The notes: generated by a model not told the origin, from the letters alone. A stretch of DNA of 50,225 bases from an uncultured Planctomycetota bacterium (GCA_902786505.1 CADACS010000007.1:1-50225), one strand, 5' to 3'. Counted from the stretch's first letter, positions 9,193 to 18,099 are shown. Program-made: numbers and translations.

Positions 9193-12100
9193 TTATCTGC
9201 GCTTCCGATAACCAAATATTTTCAAAACAGCGACGTAGAAGATCGGAACGAACACAATGGAAAAGGCCGTCGAGACGACCGTTCCTCCGAGCACGCACGT
9301 TCCTAACGAATGTTGACTTACGGAGCTTGCTCCGTGCGCGACCGCCATAGGCAAAACGCCGAGCGCGAACGCGGCCGACGTCATAATAATAGGGCGCAGC
9401 CGTATAATAGAAGCCTGAACGGTCGCTTCATACAGTCCTTTTCCTTCCTTTTCCATAATCTGTTTGGCGAATTCCACAATTAAGATTGCGTTTTTCGCGG
9501 ACAGCCCCATAACGGTCAGAAGCCCGATTTGGAAGAAGACGTCGTTTGCCAAACTTCTGACGTCGGCGGCCGCGAAGGCTCCTAACGCCCCAAAGGGAAC
9601 GGCGAGCGCGACGGCGAAGGGAACCGTCCAGCTTTCGTACAGAGCCGCCAGACATAGGAAGACAATGAGCAGCGCCAGCGCGAAAATACGCGACGTTTGC
9701 GAACCGGAACGCCGTTCTTCAAACGAGAGACCTGAAAAGCTGAGCCCGACGCCTTGGGGAAGCTCGGCGACTAACCGCTCAATTTTCTTCATTGCGTCGC
9801 CTGAACTGACGCCGGACTGAGGAACGGCGTAGAATTCGACGCCTTCCACGCCGTTAAATCGGGTCAGTACCTGCGGTCCGACGAGCCAGCGCCCCGACGC
9901 AAACGCGGAAAAGGGAACCATTTTTCCGTTGTTGTTTCTGGCAAACCACCGCTCAAAGTCGCCGGGGGTCAGTCTTGCCGTAGGCGCGCCCTGCGCGTAG
10001 ACCTTTTTGACGCGTCCGCGATCGACGAAATCGTTGACGTACGCGCCGCCCCACACGTTGGAAAGGTTGGCGTAGACGTCGGACAGATTTAAATTAAACG
10101 CACGCGCCTTTTCTTCGTCAATTTCCAGTTTATACTGCGGTTCGTCCGGCAGCGAATTGGGCCAGACTTCCGAAAACAGTTTCGTCTTGCGCGCCAGTTC
10201 GACAAACCGCTTTTGAAAATCGCCGAATTGCGAGCGGTCGACGCCCGACCGATTTTGAAGATAGAAGTTTACGCCCGATATCTCGCCTAACTCCGGAATA
10301 GACGGCGGAACGGTCGTCGTAATTTGCGCCTCGTATGTCCCGGCGAAACGTTCGGAGACCCGATCGACGACGGAGAAGACGTCGAGACCCGGTTTAACGC
10401 GTTGGTCAAACGGCTTTAACGCGACAAAGACCGTGCCGCAGTTCGCGCTTGATCCTGCCGATCCGAAGCCGGCGACCGCCATGACCGCGTCGACGGAATC
10501 CTTTTCTTGCGTCAGAAAGTAATCGGAAACCCGGTCGAGAATCTTTTGCGTCCGTTCCTGACTTGCGTTCGGCGGGAGTTCAACCTGAACGGAAAACGAG
10601 CCCTGATCCTCAATTGGCAAAAACGCCGTCGGCAGAGTCGGATACCAGCGCGCCAGAGCGGCGACGACGAGTACGAATAGCGCGAGAAAGCGTTTGCGTC
10701 TGGCAATTGCGTATCCGACGGTCGTTCCGTATCCGTCGGCGCCCAATTTAAAGAGCGCATTGAACGCTCTGAAGAACCATGGAACGCGCCGTACGCCGCG
10801 CCCTTTCCGGTCGTTCAGCATGGACGCGCATAGCGCGGGCGCGAAGGTCAGCGCGACGAACACGGACATGAGCATCGCCGCGACGATCGTCACGGCGAAC
10901 TGGCGGTAGATAACGCCGGTCGAGCCGCCGAAGAAGAAGGTCGGCAGGAAGACGGCGGAAATGGTCGCGCCGACGCCGACGAGCGCCCCCTGAATCTGAT
11001 TCATCGTTTTGACCGTCGCCTCTTTTGCCGACAGGCCTTCGGTCGTCATGAGGCGTTCGACGTTCTCTACAACGACGATCGCGTCGTCGACGAGCAGCCC
11101 GATAGCGAGCGTCAGCGCGAAAAGAACGACGACGTTCAGCGAAAAACCAGCCGCGCTGAGAACGGCAAACGCGCCCAATACGACGACCGGAATCGTCAGC
11201 GTGGGGATCAGGGTCGCTCGAAAACGCTGTAAAAAGAGCAGCATAACTGCGAAAACGAGCGCGAACGCTTCGAGAAGGGTTCGTATTACGGCGCGGATAG
11301 ATTCTCGAACGGTCGGCGCAATTTCCGAGGCGTAAGCGATTTTCGCCCCCTTGGGAAGAAACGGCCGCAATTCGTCGACCGTCGCCTTAAGAGCGTCGTT
11401 TGTTTTAAGCAGATTGGCGCCGGTCGTAAGCCTCGCCGACATTCCGACGGCCGGCCATCCGTTGAAACGCGTTGAAAAGTTATAGAATTCGCTTCCCATT
11501 TCGACGTCGGCAACGTCGGCGAGCCGAATTTGCGATCCGTTTTCGTCGGTTCGTACCAGTATCTTTTTGAATTCGTCGACGGTCGCCATGCGGTCTTTTG
11601 CGACGACCATCGCGGTGAACTCGGACCCTTTCGGCGCGGGCTCGTCTCCTAATTTCCCAACCGCCACCTGTATGTTCTGCTCGCGTATTGCGGAAACGAC
11701 GTCCTCGTGGGTCAATCCGAATTCGACGAGTTTTTCCGGATTTGTCCATACGCGCATGGCGTATTCTCCGCCCCAGATTTCGAATTTTCCAACTCCGTCG
11801 ACGCGGCATATCGCCTCTTTTAGTTTTCCCGACGCAAAGTCGCCCAGATCGCCTTCAGTCAGGCTTCCGTCGTCGCAGTATACCGCGAGGGTAATAAAGT
11901 CGTTTGCTTCCGATTTGGAAACGAATAGTCCCTGAGACTGAACCTCCGCCGGGAGAAGCGTCATGGCGAGCGCAAGTTTGTTTTGCGCTTGCATTTGCGC
12001 GACGTCGGCGTTCGTGCCCTGTTTAAACGTGACGTCGACGCAGAAGTCGCCGGCGGTCGAACTTGACGACGTCATGTACATGAACCCGTCGAGTCCGGTC

Positions 12101-12306
12101 ATCTCATGTTCGATGATTTGCACGACGGCGTCTTGAACGGTTTGAGCGGACGCGCCGGGGTACGACCCTCCGATAGAGACGCGCGTCGGGGCGACGTCCG
12201 GATACTGACAGACTGGCAGTCTGACGAGCGCGACGGCGCCCGCTAACGAAATCAGAATAGCGACAACCCAGGCGAAAATCGGTCGTTCAATAAAAAAGCG
12301 CGACAT
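9193..12306 (-). CDS. RND-family multidrug efflux pump inner-membrane subunit (AcrB/MexB type, HAE1)
   Basis: 1,037 aa, the standard length. The N terminus MSRFFIERPIFAWV and the porter segments (SYPGASAQTVQDAV, MTGLDGFMYM) are typical of hydrophobe/amphiphile RND pumps. Two sets of six membrane helices flank periplasmic loops. The proton-relay aspartates in GLLVDDAIVVVENVER fall at residues 407-408, and the relay lysine in GLSAKNAIL is at about residue 938. These positions are almost the same as in E. coli AcrB, so the pump should be functional. It exports lipophilic compounds using the proton gradient, with the membrane-fusion protein encoded 55 bp upstream. No outer-membrane channel gene (TolC type) is present. 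The ribosome-binding site is weak. It is the last gene of a five-gene leftward run headed by an ECF sigma factor. Confidence 0.96.
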   Translation of the reverse strand: MSRFFIERPIFAWVVAILISLAGAVALVRLPVCQYPDVAPTRVSIGGSYPGASAQTVQDAVVQIIEHEMTGLDGFMYMTSSSSTAGDFCVDVTFKQGTNADVAQMQAQNKLALAMTLLPAEVQSQGLFVSKSEANDFITLAVYCDDGSLTEGDLGDFASGKLKEAICRVDGVGKFEIWGGEYAMRVWTNPEKLVEFGLTHEDVVSAIREQNIQVAVGKLGDEPAPKGSEFTAMVVAKDRMATVDEFKKILVRTDENGSQIRLADVADVEMGSEFYNFSTRFNGWPAVGMSARLTTGANLLKTNDALKATVDELRPFLPKGAKIAYASEIAPTVRESIRAVIRTLLEAFALVFAVMLLFLQRFRATLIPTLTIPVVVLGAFAVLSAAGFSLNVVVLFALTLAIGLLVDDAIVVVENVERLMTTEGLSAKEATVKTMNQIQGALVGVGATISAVFLPTFFFGGSTGVIYRQFAVTIVAAMLMSVFVALTFAPALCASMLNDRKGRGVRRVPWFFRAFNALFKLGADGYGTTVGYAIARRKRFLALFVLVVAALARWYPTLPTAFLPIEDQGSFSVQVELPPNASQERTQKILDRVSDYFLTQEKDSVDAVMAVAGFGSAGSSANCGTVFVALKPFDQRVKPGLDVFSVVDRVSERFAGTYEAQITTTVPPSIPELGEISGVNFYLQNRSGVDRSQFGDFQKRFVELARKTKLFSEVWPNSLPDEPQYKLEIDEEKARAFNLNLSDVYANLSNVWGGAYVNDFVDRGRVKKVYAQGAPTARLTPGDFERWFARNNNGKMVPFSAFASGRWLVGPQVLTRFNGVEGVEFYAVPQSGVSSGDAMKKIERLVAELPQGVGLSFSGLSFEERRSGSQTSRIFALALLIVFLCLAALYESWTVPFAVALAVPFGALGAFAAADVRSLANDVFFQIGLLTVMGLSAKNAILIVEFAKQIMEKEGKGLYEATVQASIIRLRPIIMTSAAFALGVLPMAVAHGASSVSQHSLGTCVLGGTVVSTAFSIVFVPIFYVAVLKIFGYRKRR

Positions 12307-12361
12307 ATTACGAAAAGCTCAAACGGGAGAATGGAATGATTAAAGCGTTTATATTAAACGG

Positions 12362-13546
12362 TTATTCGGCGCCACCGGAGCTCTCGACGACGTCGACCCG
12401 CGTTCCGTCTGAGATATATTGCGATCCTTCGACGACGACGCGGTCCCCGGCTTCCAGACCGAAATCGACGAGCGCCGCGCCGTTAAACGTTCGCTCGGAT
12501 CCGACGGCGCGCCGTTCGACGGTCGAGTCGTCGCGAACGACCCAAACGTACGGATTGCCCTTCGGGTCTCTAAAGACCGCCTGTTGCGGAACCGTTTTGC
12601 CGTCTTCCCGGACCCCCTCTTCCATGCGCGCGCGAACGAACATGCCCGGGAGCAGAACGCCGTTGGGATTAGGGAATTCGGCGCGAAGCGCAACCGTTCC
12701 GACGTCTTCCTGAACGGCGTTGTCCGAGTATTGAATTCTGCCCGTTTCCGCGTATCTTGTTCCGTCTTCCATTAGGAGTTCGACGCGCGCGTTTTGCATG
12801 AAATCGTTTGCCCCGTTTTTCTTCGCTTTTGAGAGAAAGACGACCGAAGGATTGACGTCGACGTAGATGGGATCAAGCTGCTGAATTGTGACGAGCTCCT
12901 GCTCTTGCGCGCTAGAGACAAGCGCTCCGACGGTAATCGACGAAAAGCCGATTTTCCCTGAAATAGGCGCCTTGACCTGACAGTAGTTAAGTTCAAGCGC
13001 CGCCAGATCGAATTCCGCTTTCGCCTGTTTGAACGCGAATAGAGAGCTCTCGTATTCTTCCTGACTTGTCGCCTGCTTGTCTTTCAGAAGCGCGGCTCGC
13101 GCCTGACGGCGCTTGAGTTCCTCGGGATTCGCCTCGGCTTTGTCGTAATTGGCCTTGTAAACGTCCGACTCTATTTCATACAGCACGTCTCCTTCGCGAA
13201 CAAACGACCCTTCCTCAAAGAGCCGTTTCAGTAAGACGCCGCCTACTTTCGGCCGCACTTGCGCGACCTTGCTGGCGACGACTCGCCCGGGCGTTTCATG
13301 GATAAGAGGGACGCGTTCGTTTTTTACGACGTAAACGGCGACTTGCGGCGTTTCTGTTTCCGTCTCTTCGGTTTCCTGAGCGTTTGCGCGCTCGGACGCG
13401 CCTGAAAAGGCGGCGATTCCGCGTTCGATACGGTCGCAGCCGCAAAAGAGCGCGGCGTTTGCCAGAAGCAGCGCGGCGGCAATTCGGGGCGCGACGGCGC
13501 GGGAGAGAACGGAGTTAGTCATAACGGAAAAGACGGCTGATTTCAT
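12362..13546 (-). CDS. RND efflux periplasmic adaptor (membrane-fusion protein, AcrA/MexA type)
   Basis: 394 aa. The N-terminal hydrophobic segment ends in LFCGC (about residues 33-37), an imperfect lipobox, so the protein is probably anchored in the inner membrane. The biotinyl-lipoyl-like half-motif VRPKVGGVLLKRLFEEGSF is at about residues 96-114. A shortened alpha-hairpin (residues about 125-185), the second lipoyl half (VKAPISGKIGFSSI) and a beta-barrel domain follow. It bridges the RND pump to an outer-membrane channel. The ATG has GAGG five bases upstream and lies 6 bp from the stop of the preceding gene. A second in-frame ATG at 13522 is possible. Translational linkage with both neighbours suggests one operon. 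Confidence 0.94.
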   Translation of the reverse strand: MKSAVFSVMTNSVLSRAVAPRIAAALLLANAALFCGCDRIERGIAAFSGASERANAQETEETETETPQVAVYVVKNERVPLIHETPGRVVASKVAQVRPKVGGVLLKRLFEEGSFVREGDVLYEIESDVYKANYDKAEANPEELKRRQARAALLKDKQATSQEEYESSLFAFKQAKAEFDLAALELNYCQVKAPISGKIGFSSITVGALVSSAQEQELVTIQQLDPIYVDVNPSVVFLSKAKKNGANDFMQNARVELLMEDGTRYAETGRIQYSDNAVQEDVGTVALRAEFPNPNGVLLPGMFVRARMEEGVREDGKTVPQQAVFRDPKGNPYVWVVRDDSTVERRAVGSERTFNGAALVDFGLEAGDRVVVEGSQYISDGTRVDVVESSGGAE

Positions 13547-13552
13547 GAGACC

Positions 13553-15010
13553 TCAATTGGCCGGCGTTTTAGGGGCCGACTCCTGACGTTGCGTTTGCAA
13601 ATGTTCCTTTGTGCGCTCCAGAAGCAGTCGCGATTCTTTCAGCGCGGGGAGCAGAGAAATTGCGTACCCGCCCGCAAAATACTTTGAACGCGTCTTTCTG
13701 CCGAGGGAATATAATCCCGCCAGAAACGTTAAATCGCCTTCCGACAGCTGATCGAGCGATTCCGGATTCTGCCAGAACCCGTCAATGTTGCGGAGAAACT
13801 CGTTGGCGTCGAGCCCTATGGCGGAGAATTGCGCGACCCGTATCAGGGAACGCGTTAAGAACGGATCTTTTGACGCGTCGTAATCGACGTCAAAATCGTA
13901 AAACATAATCTCCGCTAACCGCGCGCGGCTCTTGACGGTCGCGATACAGTCGACGCTCGCCGCGTAATATAAATTGCGTTCGCAGTCTAACGCGCGCTGA
14001 AACGCCGCGTCGAGATCGAGGTCTCCAAAGGCTCCGTCGCGAATTTCGTCTGCTCGCGCGCAGAGTTCCGGATTTTCTTCAAACTCGGGGACGGCGGCAA
14101 GATCGACGTTTTCAAATCCGACGTTGATTATTTGCAGTCCCGTTTCCACGTAGAGCAGAGACGGTTTGGCGCGTTCGAGCAGAAATCGCGCCAGTCTGAA
14201 AATGCGCCGTCGGTCGTCCAGCGCTCCGTCAAAATCGCCGTTCCCTATTCGGTAATTGGCCCGCATGGCAAACAGCAGCGCAAGTTCTTTATAGAACGCT
14301 AAATCCGGAGCGGGCGTTTTGAGCCAGGCGCCGCGGCCGTCGTCGAGACAGAGCCAGATTCCCAATGCGGGCCGCTCCGTCGCTTCTTCCAGAGCGGAGT
14401 AATACAAATCGCCCGTTTCGAGCCAGTCCGCCGCGGCCGGAAACTCGTTTTTAGTCCAGGGACGCGAGCATGTTAAAAGAAACGTATCTGCTCCGAGCGT
14501 TTCGCGCGCGTCGCGCCGATCGAAAAAAGCGGGTCGGGCGTTGGGATCGATATGGAATTTCTGACAGAGCGGTTTCCAGACGCCGGCGAACCAATCCCGA
14601 CTCTTTTCGTTAGTTGGAAAGTCGTTCCATTCGACCGAGTTCGCAAGTTCCGTTTGATTGAGGGCGCGCGGGCCGAGCGCCGCGAGCAGGATTCGGTATC
14701 CGTTGCAGTAGGGAGATCCGAAGTCCTCGTTTTGAAAGTCTCTGTAAGACTGAAGACAATCGCGCGCCGTTTCGCCGCCAGCCTCCGCGCTGATCGAAAC
14801 GTTCGCCGTCGTCGACGGCGACAGGGCGACGGGGCGTAAATAAAGAAAGTAAACGGCCGCCGCGCACAGCGTAGGAATCAGAAACCGTTTTTTTCGCCAA
14901 AACGGCCGTTTCTGCTCTTCCTCGAGCGTCTCCGTTCCCGCGCGCCTGAGCGCCGCTTCCGCGAGACGCAGAGTTTCGTCGTCGGTTATTTCTTTGGAAT
15001 CGGACGTCAT
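13553..15010 (-). CDS. Membrane-anchored protein of unknown function in the sigma/RND operon
   Basis: 485 aa, not assignable to a named family by eye. It has a charged N-terminal stretch of about 42 residues, one transmembrane helix (about residues 44-62, FLIPTLCAAAVYFLYL), then a roughly 400-residue presumably periplasmic domain rich in aromatic residues, Arg/Asp and alpha-helical segments. Its start overlaps the stop of the preceding one-TM gene by four bases, and its stop is 6 bp before the membrane-fusion gene. Translation is therefore probably coupled on both sides. The position between an ECF sigma factor and an efflux pump makes a sensory or anti-sigma-related role possible; this is inference. 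Confidence 0.85.
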   Translation of the reverse strand: MTSDSKEITDDETLRLAEAALRRAGTETLEEEQKRPFWRKKRFLIPTLCAAAVYFLYLRPVALSPSTTANVSISAEAGGETARDCLQSYRDFQNEDFGSPYCNGYRILLAALGPRALNQTELANSVEWNDFPTNEKSRDWFAGVWKPLCQKFHIDPNARPAFFDRRDARETLGADTFLLTCSRPWTKNEFPAAADWLETGDLYYSALEEATERPALGIWLCLDDGRGAWLKTPAPDLAFYKELALLFAMRANYRIGNGDFDGALDDRRRIFRLARFLLERAKPSLLYVETGLQIINVGFENVDLAAVPEFEENPELCARADEIRDGAFGDLDLDAAFQRALDCERNLYYAASVDCIATVKSRARLAEIMFYDFDVDYDASKDPFLTRSLIRVAQFSAIGLDANEFLRNIDGFWQNPESLDQLSEGDLTFLAGLYSLGRKTRSKYFAGGYAISLLPALKESRLLLERTKEHLQTQRQESAPKTPAN

Positions 15011-15462
15011 TGCCGTTCTCCGGTTTCCCCGTTGGACGGCGCGCCTGAAAGCGTTTGATCCGTCTGCACGCCGGCGCCGTAATACGCGGCCGTTTCCGTC
15101 GTTCGAGCGGGGATTCTTAAATCGGCCGATTTAGCGACGTAAAGGATCGAGAAAAAAGAAGCGACCGCGCCGATGAGAAAACCGAGTAAAACGCCCGCAA
15201 GAAAGCCTGTCGCACGAACAGATTGAACGTACCGTCTCAGCGAGACGACGACTTCCTGTTCGCCCGTCTGAACGATTGTTTCCGCCAGTTCAAGATCAAA
15301 CTTGCGCCGTTTCCGCCGCAGCGACGGCCGCGCCAGACGGCGCGTTTCCGCTTCCGCGTCGGGAAACGATCGGAGTTTTAAAGAAGCGAGTTTCGCTTCC
15401 TGAGCGAACATTTCGGGCGTCATTGCCGTTTCGTCGAGCATAGCGAAATCACGTTCAGACAT
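15007..15462 (-). CDS. Small single-TM protein following an ECF sigma factor (possible anti-sigma)
   Basis: 151 aa. A cytosolic N-terminal part of about 84 residues, rich in Glu/Arg, is followed by one membrane helix (about residues 85-111, GVLLGFLIGAVASFFSIL) and a short Thr/Gly-rich tail. No zinc-finger (HxxxCxxC) signature is present. Location 57 bp downstream of an ECF sigma gene, a cytosolic N terminus and one membrane span are the usual layout of a membrane anti-sigma factor, but sequence similarity to that family was not recognised. AAGGAAAAGCG precedes the ATG. The stop overlaps the next gene by four bases. Confidence 0.82.
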   Translation of the reverse strand: MSERDFAMLDETAMTPEMFAQEAKLASLKLRSFPDAEAETRRLARPSLRRKRRKFDLELAETIVQTGEQEVVVSLRRYVQSVRATGFLAGVLLGFLIGAVASFFSILYVAKSADLRIPARTTETAAYYGAGVQTDQTLSGAPSNGETGERQ

Positions 15463-15519
15463 ATCGCTTTTCCTTGAGTAAACTGGCCAGGAAACGTTTT
15501 GTTTGCCGCGGGCCGGCGA

Positions 15520-16026
15520 TTATGGCGCCTGTTTGGCCGCGCCGTCGCGCAGCGTTTCGAGAGCGCGGCGGTACTCTCGAAAGACGGACGACTTTGACGT
15601 CTCGACGACGTCCGCAATTTCCTCAAACGACAGTCCTCCCCAAACCCGCAGCAATACGATTTGTTTCGCGTCGGGCGAGAGGTTTTTTAAGCGTTCGGTC
15701 ATTTCCTGAGCGAAGAGCTTGTCGTCCGGCGAATCCTCAAACGTTATTTCGCCGCGATCTTCAAATTCCTGTTGAAGCCGACGGAATCTGGAAGTTTTTC
15801 GGTATTCGTCAATGGCCGTTCGTTTAGCCGTCTTAAACAGCCAAGCGGAAACGTTTACAGGAAGACCGTTTTTTTCGGCATATTTTATCAGCTTCAAGAA
15901 AGTCGTTTGCGCAACGTCCTCGGCGGCGTGGCGGACCCAGCGCCGCGCGAAAAACGTTAAAGCGGAAAAATATTTCTCGACGAGCGTGTCGAATTCACGC
16001 TCGTCAAACATTTGTAAAGGACCCAT
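15520..16026 (-). CDS. ECF-family RNA polymerase sigma factor (efflux operon)
   Basis: 168 aa. Region 2 is visible as LVEKYFSALTFFARR...AEDVAQTTFLKLIKYAE (about residues 14-55), with the -10-binding segment NVSAWLFKTAKRTAIDEYR. Region 4 (about residues 110-160) contains LSPDAKQIVLLRVWGGLSF followed by the helix-turn-helix FEEIADVVETSKSSVFREYR. It should direct RNA polymerase to a small regulon, probably including its own operon. Four same-strand genes follow at 57, -4, 6 and 55 bp: one-TM protein, 485-aa protein, membrane-fusion protein, RND pump. A second ATG five codons in (16011) is an alternative start; neither has a strong ribosome-binding site. Confidence 0.93.
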   Translation of the reverse strand: MGPLQMFDEREFDTLVEKYFSALTFFARRWVRHAAEDVAQTTFLKLIKYAEKNGLPVNVSAWLFKTAKRTAIDEYRKTSRFRRLQQEFEDRGEITFEDSPDDKLFAQEMTERLKNLSPDAKQIVLLRVWGGLSFEEIADVVETSKSSVFREYRRALETLRDGAAKQAP

Positions 16027-16203
16027 CTTGAAACATGCGCATTTTGGCCGCGTTAGGAGCGCGTTTGTTCCGGAATACCGCGCTCTCTATAAGAGAAAAC
16101 GTCTGAAAATATTTTTATTCCAGATTTTTTGAAATCTAAGAAGGAATTTGTTGAAAAACGCCGTCCGCGCTTTTCTCCGTATACTTAGCCGGCCGTCGCG
16201 ATC

Positions 16204-16246
16204 GAACGCAAACTTCCCGACGGAACCGTCGCGAACGTTTGCGTTC
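16204..16246. repeat. Long hairpin between mgtE and the ECF sigma gene
   Basis: GAACGCAAAC (16204-16213) pairs perfectly with GTTTGCGTTC (16237-16246). An inner CGACGG/CCGTCG stem makes a nearly continuous 43-nt hairpin. No T-run follows on either strand, so it is not a standard intrinsic terminator. It lies downstream of mgtE and about 180 bp upstream of the sigma-factor start, where it could be a transcript end structure or part of the sigma leader. The rest of 16027-16296 shows only a shorter hairpin (16274-16292) right after the mgtE stop. Confidence 0.7.
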
Positions 16247-16296
16247 CCGATTTCGGAACGGCGTCGCGCCTTGGGCGTTTTGGGAGAACGCCGCCG

Positions 16297-17679
16297 TTAT
16301 GAATAGAGCGGGGCGACGAGGATTGTCGCGAGCGCCATGTAGATGAACGTGCCGAGCGTGTCGGACACGCCCGCGACGAACGGGTTGCTCATTAGCGCCG
16401 GGTCCAATTTGAGTTTCTGGAAGAGGAGCGGGAGCATGGCGCCGGTAATATTACTGGAGAAGACGACGAAGAAGACGGAGAGCGGAACGAGAAGCAACTG
16501 CAGAAGGGGCACGGCCGTACCGTAAATAATGAGCGCGTTAATGAGGCCGCACACGCCCATGGCCAGTCCGAGAATAACGCCCATGAGCATCTCGCGGCGC
16601 GCGATGCGCTTCCAGTCGAGGAGCGAAATTTCTCCGGTCGCGAGCGCGGTAATTACGAGCGTCGCCGACTGCCCGCCGCTGTTGCCGCCGGTCGAAACGA
16701 TCATTGGGAGGAACGCCACGAGCCAGGTAACGCGGTCGCTCACGTTATTGAACAGTTTCAAAATGAGCGCGGTCGTAATAGCGCCGAAGAGCAAGATGGC
16801 GAGCCACGTAAACCGTTTGCGCGCCAGCAGCAGGAGCTTGGCGCCCATGTACGTTTCGTCTTCGAGGGGCGTAACGGCCGCGCTCATGTGCGCGTCTTCA
16901 ACGAGCTCTTCGACTGCGGCGTCTAAGACGTCGTCGTGCGTAATGACGCCGAGCATTTTGCCGGACGAATCGACGACGGGAATCGCGATAAAGTCGTACT
17001 TTTCAACGAGGCTGATCGCTTCTTCACGCTTGGCGTTCGCGTTGACGGTAACGAGCGTGCCCGCGGCCTTCATGAAGGTGCTGATCGGAACGTTCTGCTG
17101 GTTAATGCGGCGCAGCAGGTCTTTTGCGGAGACGACGCCCACGAGCCGGCCCTCGCCGTCGAGAACGTAGAGGTAGTAGACCGTCTCCATGAGGTGCGTT
17201 TGCTCGCTGATCTTCGCGATCGCTTCTCCGACCGTCATATCGGCGCGCAGGCGCACGAAGTCGGACGACATTTCCGCGCCGCACGTGTCTTCTTCGTAGG
17301 CGCTCAGAAGGGCGACGTCCTGCTGGTCTTCGCGCGAAAGCAGCTTTTTGACTTCCTCGGCGATTTCCGGATCGACTTCGTCGAGCAAGTCGACGCGGTC
17401 GTCGGAAGGCGTCTCTTCGAGGAGCTTCGCGACTTCGTTTCGCGGGCATGTTTCGACAATGCGAATCTGAACGTCGCGTTCAAAGTAACTAAAGATTTCC
17501 GCGCGCAGGGCGGGATCGATCGCGCGAAAGATAACCCAAATTTCACTGGGTTCGAGTTCTTGCAGAAATTCAGCGGTCGACGCAGGGTGAAGAGCCGAAC
17601 AGAAGACGCGCATCTCGGCGGCGTCATTAAGCGCGATCATTTCGCGCAGTTCCGGTAGCAACAGAATATTAGCGCTCAT
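16297..17679 (-). CDS. mgtE: Magnesium transporter MgtE
   Basis: 460 aa, family length. The N-terminal superhelical domain (about residues 1-130, with HPASTAEFLQELEPSE) is followed by paired CBS domains (about residues 135-260, VVSAKDLLRRI and GVITHDDVLDA). A five-helix membrane pore from about residue 285 contains the conserved NSGGQSATLV and the pore signature GVSDTLGTFIYM with its Mg2+-selective Asp. MgtE is a Mg2+-gated channel of the inner membrane whose cytosolic domains sense intracellular Mg2+. AGGAG precedes the ATG. The gene has its own strong promoter at 17834-17861 and a leader of about 148 nt. Confidence 0.97.
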   Translation of the reverse strand: MSANILLLPELREMIALNDAAEMRVFCSALHPASTAEFLQELEPSEIWVIFRAIDPALRAEIFSYFERDVQIRIVETCPRNEVAKLLEETPSDDRVDLLDEVDPEIAEEVKKLLSREDQQDVALLSAYEEDTCGAEMSSDFVRLRADMTVGEAIAKISEQTHLMETVYYLYVLDGEGRLVGVVSAKDLLRRINQQNVPISTFMKAAGTLVTVNANAKREEAISLVEKYDFIAIPVVDSSGKMLGVITHDDVLDAAVEELVEDAHMSAAVTPLEDETYMGAKLLLLARKRFTWLAILLFGAITTALILKLFNNVSDRVTWLVAFLPMIVSTGGNSGGQSATLVITALATGEISLLDWKRIARREMLMGVILGLAMGVCGLINALIIYGTAVPLLQLLLVPLSVFFVVFSSNITGAMLPLLFQKLKLDPALMSNPFVAGVSDTLGTFIYMALATILVAPLYS

Positions 17680-17833
17680 TTGAACTTACTCCTGCGCGGT
17701 TCTACCGCCGTCTATTAGGGCTTCATCGTTGATCGATATGTACTCGTAAACTATGAAATGGTTTGGAACGGTCAGAAAAATTCGGCCCGCGCGGCGTAAA
17801 AACTCGAGCGAGGCGGCCAAAAAGGCTTGTAGG

Positions 17834-17861
17834 ATTATAGTCGAATTCAGCGCGGCGTCAA
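17834..17861 (-). promoter_or_regulatory. Sigma-70-type promoter of mgtE
   Basis: Leftward TTGACG, 16-bp spacer, TATAAT: a near-consensus vegetative promoter. The predicted start is near 17827, giving a leader of about 148 nt before the mgtE ATG. No known Mg2+ riboswitch consensus (M-box) was recognised in that leader. Confidence 0.85.
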
Positions 17862-17975
17862 TAAGAATTCGTCTAAATAACGCCGGTTTATTTAGATTGG
17901 CGCGGCTTCTATCTAATTGTATATGTTAAAGATACTGCTAAACGCAAAGGACGCGCGCGCCGGGCGAGGCTGGAT

Positions 17976-18015
17976 AAAAAAAGACGCCGAGGTCGAACCC
18001 CTTCGACCTCGGCGT
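17976..18015 (-). terminator. Strong leftward intrinsic terminator
   Basis: A perfect 14-bp stem (17984-17997 with 18002-18015, containing CGCCGAGGTCGAA) closes a four-base loop, followed leftward by seven T. It lies upstream of the mgtE promoter, so it ends a transcript coming from the right: either the candidate small RNA or read-through from the anti-sigma gene. Confidence 0.88.
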
Positions 18016-18099
18016 TAGCGTCGTTGCAAGTCGTCACCCAAGTAAACAACGCATTCTGCACGATTAGTTCAACAGGTTTTTTTTGCCTGTCTTACTTTA
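17976..18099 (-). ncRNA. Candidate small RNA (about 125 nt)
   Basis: A promoter-like TTGATT (18133-18128), 16-bp spacer, TATATT (18111-18106) on the minus strand would start a transcript near 18099. The transcript opens with a small hairpin (ACAGG, A-rich loop, CCTGT) and ends at the strong intrinsic terminator 17976-18015. There is no credible open reading frame inside. It matches no RNA family I can recognise (not SRP RNA, tmRNA or RNase P by length and motif). The structure is direct; transcription is inference. Confidence 0.4.

Noticed and set aside
17680..17830. M-box Mg2+ riboswitch in the mgtE leader
   Set aside because: The conserved M-box core could not be recognised; only the length of the leader is noteworthy.
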